Positions 1-4,811 of a stretch of 5,350 nucleotides of DNA are shown here, one piece after another; the first letter of the stretch is position 1, and each line of letters begins with the position of its first letter. Origin of the DNA: Solirubrobacterales bacterium (GTDB lineage: Bacteria; Actinomycetota; Thermoleophilia; Solirubrobacterales; Solirubrobacteraceae). Location of the stretch: assembly GCA_016215085.1 (NCBI GenBank), contig JACRMD010000193.1, positions 1 to 5,350 of the forward strand, in the 5' to 3' direction. The translations under genes and the position numbers were made by a program. Under the pieces are notes generated by a model. The model was not told the origin of the DNA. It ran no database searches and saw nothing but the letters and a program-made list of their open reading frames with translations.

Positions 1-13
1 CCGTGACCGTCAT
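1..13 (-). CDS. Start of a gene cut by the window edge, possibly phosphate acyltransferase PlsX
   Basis: Only four codons are visible: an ATG at 13-11 followed by Thr, Val, Thr, running leftwards off the window. The start lies 16 bases after the rpmF stop on the same strand, and an AGGG-like ribosome-binding stretch lies a few bases upstream of the ATG. In many bacteria rpmF is followed directly by plsX, the acyl-phosphate synthase of phospholipid synthesis, and PlsX proteins often begin with a short Met-Thr-Val-type strand. The identity is therefore a guess from gene order and four residues. It could equally be another gene or no gene. Confidence 0.4.
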
Positions 14-29
14 CGTGCCCTGCGGGGAC

Positions 30-221
30 CTAGTGGTCGTGGGAGTGCGGCGTCGGCACGACCTCGCGCCCGCCGTAGTAGCCACAGGTGGGGCACACCC
101 GGTGGGGGCGGCGCGGGCTGTGGCAGTGCGGGCACGCGTTGAAGCTCGGCGCCTCCAGCTTGTGGGTGGCGCGGCGCTTCGAGGTGCGGGCGTGCGACTG
201 CTTCTGCTTCGGGACGGCCAT
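30..221 (-). CDS. rpmF: 50S ribosomal protein L32
   Basis: This 63-residue protein is a small structural component of the large ribosomal subunit. It begins MAVPKQKQSHARTSKRRATH, the typical L32 N-terminus, with a basic segment suited to rRNA binding. A four-cysteine zinc ribbon follows: C30-x2-C33 and C43-x2-C46, then GYYGGR. All four cysteines are present, so this is the zinc-binding form rather than a cysteine-free paralogue. The protein ends in a histidine-rich tail (H59, H61, H63), which is slightly unusual. The ATG at 221 is the only start that gives the conserved N-terminus. No clear Shine-Dalgarno sequence precedes it, but a TACCCT element lies 12 bases upstream. The family normally sits directly behind yceD. 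Here yceD lies about 1.4 kb away on the same strand, with two opposite-strand genes between. The stop codon is TAG. Confidence 0.97.
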   Translation of the reverse strand: MAVPKQKQSHARTSKRRATHKLEAPSFNACPHCHSPRRPHRVCPTCGYYGGREVVPTPHSHDH

Positions 222-233
222 GAGCGACGAGGA

Positions 234-250
234 AGGGTAGCGAAATGCGC
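234..250 (-). promoter_or_regulatory. Possible promoter element upstream of rpmF
   Basis: Read on the minus strand, GCGCAT is followed after five bases by TACCCT, which ends 12 bases before the rpmF ATG. TACCCT fits the loose TAnnnT pattern of actinobacterial -10 boxes. A very similar arrangement occurs upstream of yceD. No convincing -35 box is visible, and the same bases could instead serve the divergent acetyltransferase gene. This is inference from a two-copy resemblance. Confidence 0.35.
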
Positions 251-264
251 TTGACTGCCCCGCC

Positions 265-1128
265 GTGCCCCTCGAGATCCGCCCCCTCCTCCCCGAGGAC
301 GTGCCCGGCGCCGACCGCGCCGCCTTCGACGCCCTCAGCCCCCTCTGGCCGGAAGAGCACCGCCCCGCCGACGACGACGAGCGCGCCCGCCGCGGGCGGC
401 TGCGGGTCGAGCACTGCCGCACGACCGACCCGGGCGGCGCCTGGGTCGCCGAGCAGGACGGCCGGATCGTCGGCGTCGCGCTGGCGATCATCCGCGAGGA
501 CGTCTGGGGCCTGTCGCTGCTGGGCGTCGCGCCCGGGCTGCAGGGCCAGGGCGTCGGGACGCGGCTGCTGCGCCCCGCCGTCGCGTACGGCGCCGGCTGC
601 CGCGGCGGCATCATCCTCAGCTCGGCCGACCCGCGGGCGATGCGCGGCTACTTCCGCTCGGGCTTCGACGCGCACCCCGCGCTCGCCGCCGCCGGGGCGT
701 TCAACGCCTCGCGCCTGCCCGGCGGCCTGCGCTCCCGCGCGGGCGACCCCGAGGCCGACGCGGCGACGATCGAGGCCTGCTCGCGCCACGTCCGCACCGC
801 CAGCCACCTCCCCGACATCGGCGCGCTCGTCGCGTCCGGGGCCGAGCTGCTGGTGTGCGAGGACCGCGGCTACGCCGTGCACCGCGACGGCTCCCCCGCG
901 CTGGTCGCCGCCGTCGACCAGGACGCCGCGCGCGACTTGCTGTGGTCGTGCTTCGCCGCGGGCGGCCCCGGCGCGAGCGTCCACGTCGACTTCATCACCG
1001 CCGGCAACGACTGGGCGATCGACGTGTCGCTCGACGCCGGCCTGTCGCTGACGCCGGACGGCCCGGTGTTCCTGCGGGGCGAGACCGGGCCGTTCCACCC
1101 CTACCTCCCGAGCGGGGCCTACCTGTGA
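265..1128 (+). CDS. GNAT-family N-acetyltransferase, two-domain type
   Basis: This 287-residue cytosolic protein probably transfers an acetyl group from acetyl-CoA to an amine; the substrate is unknown. The N-terminal half is a GNAT fold. An AWVAEQDGRIVGVALA strand pair at about 59-74 leads into motif A, LGVAPGLQGQGVGTRLL at about 86-102, whose QGQGVG loop binds the CoA pyrophosphate. A motif-B-like YFRSGF follows at 129-134. The C-terminal half (about 195-287) has no acetyl-CoA loop. It resembles the degenerate second GNAT domain of tandem acetyltransferases, with a short strand-rich repeat ending in PYLPSGAYL. The start is a GTG, since an in-frame TAG at 238-240 blocks any longer frame and no other start codon lies between. 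No Shine-Dalgarno sequence is evident. The gene diverges from rpmF across 43 bases, and its TGA overlaps the start of the next acetyltransferase, so the two are probably translated together. Confidence 0.9.
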   Translation: MPLEIRPLLPEDVPGADRAAFDALSPLWPEEHRPADDDERARRGRLRVEHCRTTDPGGAWVAEQDGRIVGVALAIIREDVWGLSLLGVAPGLQGQGVGTRLLRPAVAYGAGCRGGIILSSADPRAMRGYFRSGFDAHPALAAAGAFNASRLPGGLRSRAGDPEADAATIEACSRHVRTASHLPDIGALVASGAELLVCEDRGYAVHRDGSPALVAAVDQDAARDLLWSCFAAGGPGASVHVDFITAGNDWAIDVSLDAGLSLTPDGPVFLRGETGPFHPYLPSGAYL

Positions 1129-1634
1129 TCGCCTACCGCACCCCCGGCCGCGACGACATCCCGGCGATGGCCGAGCTCGTCCGCGCCGCCGACGAGAGCC
1201 AGGCCGAGTGGGCCGGCGAGACGCCGATGCCGACCGTCGAGGAGGAGGCGCTGGAGTGGGAGCTGCGCTTCGCCGCCGCCGGGTCGTGGATCGAGGTCGC
1301 CGAGACCACGTCCCCACCCACCCGCATCGTCGGCGCCGCCGCCTTCCGCGCCGGGACGGTCAGCCGCGAGGACCGCACGCCGGTCCCCGGCCTCGCGCAC
1401 GTCAACGCGGTCTTCGTGCACCCGTCGGCGTGGCGGCGCGGCATCGCGCGGACCCTGCTCGAGCACGCCGTGGAGGCGATGCGGGCGGCCGGCTTCGACC
1501 GCGCGCAGCTGTGGACGCTCGAGGGCTCGCCGGCCGAGGACTTCTACCGCGCGCAGGGCTGGGCGCGCGACGGCCGCCGCGACCACTACCCGCCCATGGG
1601 GCTCGACGTCGTCGCGTACGTGCGAACGCTCTAG
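1125..1634 (+). CDS. GNAT-family N-acetyltransferase, single-domain
   Basis: This 169-residue protein is a typical single-domain GNAT acetyltransferase. An N-terminal strand and helix (IAYRTPGRDDIPAMAELVRA) is followed by a central sheet at about 55-75. Motif A, VNAVFVHPSAWRRGIARTLL, spans about 93-112 with the RRGIA pyrophosphate loop, and the C-terminal FYRAQGW of motif B lies at 140-146. The family uses acetyl-CoA to modify small molecules or protein amino groups; nothing here reveals the substrate. The GTG start overlaps the TGA of the upstream acetyltransferase as GTGA, which implies translational coupling. The frame stays open further upstream, but that part is antisense-like shadow sequence within the first acetyltransferase. 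The gene ends with TAG inside a CTAG shared with the convergent yceD gene, leaving no space for a terminator. Confidence 0.9.
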   Translation: MIAYRTPGRDDIPAMAELVRAADESQAEWAGETPMPTVEEEALEWELRFAAAGSWIEVAETTSPPTRIVGAAAFRAGTVSREDRTPVPGLAHVNAVFVHPSAWRRGIARTLLEHAVEAMRAAGFDRAQLWTLEGSPAEDFYRAQGWARDGRRDHYPPMGLDVVAYVRTL

Positions 1635-2149
1635 TCGAACTTCAGCTCGTTGAGGACCGACCAGCGCGGGTCCGGCGCGCGCTCGTGCGCGTGGTCGGGC
1701 GGCAGGTCGTCCAGCCGCTCGCCGCACTCCGGGCACAGGCCCGCGCAGTCGGGCGTGCACAGGACCTGCTGGGGCATGGCGAGCGCCAGCGCGTCGCGCG
1801 CCCACGCCGCCACGTCGACGACCTCGCCCAGGACGTAGGGCGAGTCGAGCTCGGGGCCGCCGCCGGCCTGCTCGATCTCGCGCGCGTCGACGTCCCACCC
1901 GGGGGACGCGTCCGCCAGGCAGCGCATGCACGGCCCGTGGACGTCGGCGTGGAAGCGCAGCCGCAGCGACCAGCCGCCGCCGGTCATGCGCGAGACGTCG
2001 AGCACGACGGGCACCCGCGCGGGCGTCACGTCGTAGCGATCGCCGCCGAGCTGGAGCGGCGCCATGGGGACCTCGAGCTCCATGCGCCGACCCTCGCCCG
2101 CACGCAGGTGCAGCGGCGCGAGGTCGAAGGTGTCGGTCCGTGCGGCCAT
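1631..2149 (-). CDS. yceD: YceD/DUF177 family large-subunit rRNA accumulation protein
   Basis: This 172-residue cytosolic protein belongs to the YceD (DUF177) family, whose members are needed for normal 23S rRNA accumulation and are usually encoded just before rpmF. It begins MAARTDTFDLAPLHLRAGEG. A strand-rich segment around 45-70 leads to the family signature GPCMRCL (C74, C77). A second cysteine cluster follows, C131-x3-C135-x3-C139-x2-C142, in TPDCAGLCPECG; with the first pair it suggests metal binding. The C-terminus, DPRWSVLNELKFD, is also typical. The ATG at 2149 gives the expected N-terminus, and the longer upstream frame is a shadow of the alcohol dehydrogenase gene. No Shine-Dalgarno sequence is present. 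A TACCCT box ends seven bases before the ATG, which would suit a leaderless transcript. rpmF is not adjacent but 1.4 kb downstream, beyond two opposite-strand genes. Confidence 0.94.
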   Translation of the reverse strand: MAARTDTFDLAPLHLRAGEGRRMELEVPMAPLQLGGDRYDVTPARVPVVLDVSRMTGGGWSLRLRFHADVHGPCMRCLADASPGWDVDAREIEQAGGGPELDSPYVLGEVVDVAAWARDALALAMPQQVLCTPDCAGLCPECGERLDDLPPDHAHERAPDPRWSVLNELKFD

Positions 2150-2156
2150 GCGGCGG

Positions 2157-2172
2157 AGGGTAGAAGATGCGC
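2157..2172 (-). promoter_or_regulatory. Possible promoter element upstream of yceD
   Basis: On the minus strand GCGCAT, four bases, then TACCCT lies immediately before yceD, and TACCCT ends seven bases from the ATG. If TACCCT is a -10 box, transcription would begin at or next to the start codon. The arrangement matches the one before rpmF except for one base of spacing. No clear -35 box is seen. On the plus strand the same bases form GGAGGG and TAGAAG ahead of the alcohol dehydrogenase, so direction is uncertain. Confidence 0.35.
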
Positions 2173-2174
2173 CG

Positions 2175-3131
2175 GTGCGCTCGATGGTCCTGGACCGGCC
2201 GGGGACGCCCCTCCGCGCGGCGGACCTCCCCGACCCGGAACCCGGGCCCGGGCAGGTGCTCGTCGAGGTCGCCGCGTGCGGCGTCTGCCGCACGGACCTG
2301 CACGTCCTCGACGGCGAGGTGCCAGCCACGCGGTCGCCGCTCGTGCTCGGCCACCAGGTCGTCGGCCGGCGCGCCGGCACGCGCGAGCGCGTCGGCGTCC
2401 CGTGGCTGGGCTGGACGTGCGGCACGTGCCGGTACTGCACGACCGGCCGCGAGAACCTCTGCCCGCGGGCGCGCTTCACCGGCAAGGACCTCGACGGCGG
2501 CTTCGCCGAGCGGATGGTCGCCGACGAGCGCTTCGTGCTCCCGCTGCCGGAGGGGCTGGACGACCTGCACGTCGCGCCGCTGCTGTGCGCCGGGCTGATC
2601 GGCCTGCGGACGCTGCGCGCGGCGGGCGACCCGGCGACGGTCGGGATCTACGGCTTCGGCGCCGCGGCCCACCTCGTCTGCCATATCGCCGTGTGGGAGG
2701 GCCGCCGGGTGTTCGGCTTCACAAGGCCCGGCGACGCGGCCGGCCAGGCGTTCGCGCGCGAGCTGGGCGCGGCGTGGGCCGGCGGCACCGACGAGGACCC
2801 GCCGGAGCCGCTGGAGGCCGCGCTCGTCTTCGCCCCCGCCGGCGAGCTCGTCCCGCTCGCGCTGCGCCACCTCGCGCCGGGCGGCACGGTCGTCTGCGGC
2901 GGGATCCACATGAGCGACATCCCGTCGTTCCCCTACGCGGACCTGTGGATGGAGCGGTCGATCCGCTCCGTGGCCAACCTGACGCGGCGCGACGGCGAGG
3001 AGCTGCTGGAGCTCGCGCCGCGCGCCGGCCTGCGGACGCGGGTGACCGCGTACCCGCTGGAGCGCGCGCAGGACGCCCTGGACGACCTGCGCGCCGGCCG
3101 CTTCGAGGGCGCGGCCGTGGTCGTGCCCTAG
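2175..3131 (+). CDS. Zinc-dependent alcohol dehydrogenase family protein
   Basis: This 318-residue medium-chain dehydrogenase probably interconverts alcohols and aldehydes with NAD(P); the substrate is unknown. The N-terminal GroES-like domain has the catalytic-zinc ligands C38 (ACGVCRTDLH), H60 (GHQVVG) and C138 (LLCAGLIG). The structural-zinc cysteines are C82, C85, C88 and C96 (CGTCRYCTTGRENLC). The Rossmann domain starts at about 154 with IYGFGAAAHL, and GGIHMSDIP and the C-terminal YPLERAQDALDDL are also typical. The whole resembles the zinc-binding subfamily described by TIGR02822. Two oddities stand out: Gln61 replaces the usual Glu of GHE, and the loop between residues 64 and 73 looks roughly ten residues shorter than usual. 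The GTG at 2175 fits the family N-terminus (RSMVLDRPG). ATG codons at 2148 and 2184 are alternatives. A GGAGGG lies 14 bases upstream, rather far. The TAG stop overlaps the convergent acyl-CoA synthetase stop. Confidence 0.94.
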   Translation: MRSMVLDRPGTPLRAADLPDPEPGPGQVLVEVAACGVCRTDLHVLDGEVPATRSPLVLGHQVVGRRAGTRERVGVPWLGWTCGTCRYCTTGRENLCPRARFTGKDLDGGFAERMVADERFVLPLPEGLDDLHVAPLLCAGLIGLRTLRAAGDPATVGIYGFGAAAHLVCHIAVWEGRRVFGFTRPGDAAGQAFARELGAAWAGGTDEDPPEPLEAALVFAPAGELVPLALRHLAPGGTVVCGGIHMSDIPSFPYADLWMERSIRSVANLTRRDGEELLELAPRAGLRTRVTAYPLERAQDALDDLRAGRFEGAAVVVP

Positions 3132-4801
3132 GACTCCGCCTTGGCCTTGTCGCCGGCCTCGGCCTCGTCGCCCTCGCCGTCCTCCTTGAGCTCGCGCTTG
3201 AGGACCTTGCCGGTCGCGTTGCGCGGCAGCTCGTCGAGGAAGACGAACTCGCGGGGCACCTTGTAGGACGCGAGGTTGTCCTTGACGTACTTCTTGAGGT
3301 CGTCCTCGGAGACGTCCTTGTTGGTGACCACGAACGCCTTGAGGCGCTGGCCGAACTTCTCGTCCTCGACGCCGATGACCGCGGCCTCGTCGATCGCCTC
3401 GTGGTCGGCCAGCAGGTCCTCGACCTCGCGGGGGAAGACGTTCTCGCCGCCGCTGACGATCATCTCGTCGTCGCGGCCGTCGACAAACAGGTGGCCGCCG
3501 TCGTCGAAGTGGCCGACGTCGCCGGTGGCCATCAGGCCGTCGATCTGGTCCTTGCCGCCGCCGCCGGTGTAGCCCTCGAAGAGCATCTCGTTGCCGACGA
3601 AGATCCGGCCCGTGTCGCCCGCCTTGACCGGCTTGCCCTGGTCGTCGTAGAGCTTGACGACGGTGCCGCGCGGCGGCCGGCCGGCGGTCCCGGGGGCGGC
3701 GCGCAGGTCCTCGGGCGTCGCGATCGTCGCCCACGCGACCTCGGTCGACCCGTACAGGTTGTAGAGCACGTCGCCGAAGCGGTCCATGACCTTGATCGCC
3801 AGCTCGCCCGGCAGCGCCGAGCCGGAGGCGGCGATGACGCGCAGGCACGAGACGTCGTAGCGGTCGATCGTCTCGGGCGGCAGCTCGAGCATCCGCTGGA
3901 GCATCACGGGCACGACCGCCAGCGCGGTGCACTCGTGCTGGGCGATGGCGCTCAGCGCGCTCTCGGGGTCGAACTTGCGCCGCAGGACGATCGTCGAGCC
4001 GAGCGTCATGCCCAGCAGGAAGTGCGCGAAGCCCCACGAGTGGAACATCGGCGCGGCGATGTGCGTGTGCTCCTCGCTGCGCAGCGGGATCTTCGAGAAC
4101 AGGGCGGCGGCCGGGTCCAGCGACTTGGGCTGGCTGCGCTGGGCGCCCTTGGGCGTGCCCGTCGTGCCCGAGGTGAGGATGACCACGCGGCCCTTCTCGG
4201 CCGGCGGGCTGAGGTCGGCCGGGCTGCCGGACTGCACGAGGTCCTCCAGCAGCGGGTCGTCCGGGCGGCCCTCCTCGCCGTCGAACCACGCGACGAAGCG
4301 CTTGCGCCGCTTGCCGGCCTCCTCGACCAGGTTCTCGAACTCGTGGTCGAAGATGATGGCCTTGGGCTTCTCGCGCTTGCAGACGTCCGTGATCTGCGGC
4401 TTGGCGAACATCGTGTTGAGGTACAGCGCGTTGGCGCCGAGCTTGGACAGCGCGACGGTCGCGTCCACGAAGCCGCGGTGGTTGCGGCACATGATCGCGA
4501 CGTTGTCGCCCTCGCCGATGCCCTGGTCGCTGAGCGCGTTGGCCAGCGCGTTGGTGCGGCGGTGCACCTGGGCGAACGTGAGCGTCCCGAGCTCGTCGAT
4601 GATCGCGACGTTGTCCGGACGTCGCGCGGCGGATGCGGTGTAGCCGCCCGCGGGGGTCGGGCCCCAGCGGAGCAGCGCGACGCCCATGCCGGCCAGCTTG
4701 TCGGGCCGCATCGGGGCGATGATTCCGGCGTCCGCGAGCACCTTGACGTTGTGCGCCTTGGTGACTGCGACGTGCGCCAGCTTCTCGAGCGCGGGGTTCA
4801 C
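3128..4801 (-). CDS. Acyl-CoA synthetase (AMP-forming), FadD2-like
   Basis: This protein of about 557 residues belongs to the ANL adenylating superfamily. It activates a carboxylic acid, probably a fatty acid, to acyl-AMP and then acyl-CoA. With the GTG at 4801 as residue 1, the phosphate-binding loop TSGTTGTPKG is at 210-219, YGSTE at 350-354 and the TGD aspartate near 428. GRDDE follows at about 442-446, GGENVFP at 451-457 and the adenylation lysine K532 in NATGKVLKRE, so all catalytic motifs are intact. The opening NPALEKLAHVAVTKAHNVKV and the later LLRWGPTPAGGY segment resemble mycobacterial FadD2-type enzymes. The C-terminus is a charged 20-residue tail. An ATG at 4870 would add 23 residues and has a nearby AAGGA, but it would overlap the upstream gene by 59 bases. 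The GTG leaves a 10-base gap and is preferred. The two genes probably form an operon. Confidence 0.95.
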   Translation of the reverse strand: MNPALEKLAHVAVTKAHNVKVLADAGIIAPMRPDKLAGMGVALLRWGPTPAGGYTASAARRPDNVAIIDELGTLTFAQVHRRTNALANALSDQGIGEGDNVAIMCRNHRGFVDATVALSKLGANALYLNTMFAKPQITDVCKREKPKAIIFDHEFENLVEEAGKRRKRFVAWFDGEEGRPDDPLLEDLVQSGSPADLSPPAEKGRVVILTSGTTGTPKGAQRSQPKSLDPAAALFSKIPLRSEEHTHIAAPMFHSWGFAHFLLGMTLGSTIVLRRKFDPESALSAIAQHECTALAVVPVMLQRMLELPPETIDRYDVSCLRVIAASGSALPGELAIKVMDRFGDVLYNLYGSTEVAWATIATPEDLRAAPGTAGRPPRGTVVKLYDDQGKPVKAGDTGRIFVGNEMLFEGYTGGGGKDQIDGLMATGDVGHFDDGGHLFVDGRDDEMIVSGGENVFPREVEDLLADHEAIDEAAVIGVEDEKFGQRLKAFVVTNKDVSEDDLKKYVKDNLASYKVPREFVFLDELPRNATGKVLKRELKEDGEGDEAEAGDKAKAES

Positions 4802-4811
4802 GGAACGGAAG

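Noticed and set aside
251..256. TTGACT on the plus strand as a -35 box
   Set aside because: The matching -10 position falls inside the acetyltransferase coding region, with GAGATC rather than a TAnnnT box, so it cannot drive the gene from its GTG start.
222..614. A longer N-terminal extension of L32, giving 194 residues
   Set aside because: L32 proteins are about 60 residues and begin with MAVPK-type sequence. The extension is antisense to the acetyltransferase gene.
10..1317. A 435-residue minus-strand open frame opposite the first acetyltransferase
   Set aside because: Its sequence is Arg/Gly/Ala-rich shadow and it overlaps rpmF in another frame.
265..1634. The acetyltransferase pair as a GNAT toxin-antitoxin system
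   Set aside because: Toxin GNATs pair with a small ribbon-helix-helix antitoxin. Both proteins here are acetyltransferase-like, and no small DNA-binding partner is present.
1625..1640. A terminator between the second acetyltransferase gene and yceD
   Set aside because: The genes overlap, and I see no GC-rich stem followed by a T-run at either convergent junction.
2150..2485. An N-terminal extension of YceD to 284 residues
   Set aside because: The added part is antisense to the dehydrogenase gene and is not part of the family. The ATG at 2149 gives the expected start.
1119..4490. A 1123-residue minus-strand open frame
   Set aside because: It crosses several recognised genes on both strands with no family-like sequence. 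It is a shadow of the real reading frames.
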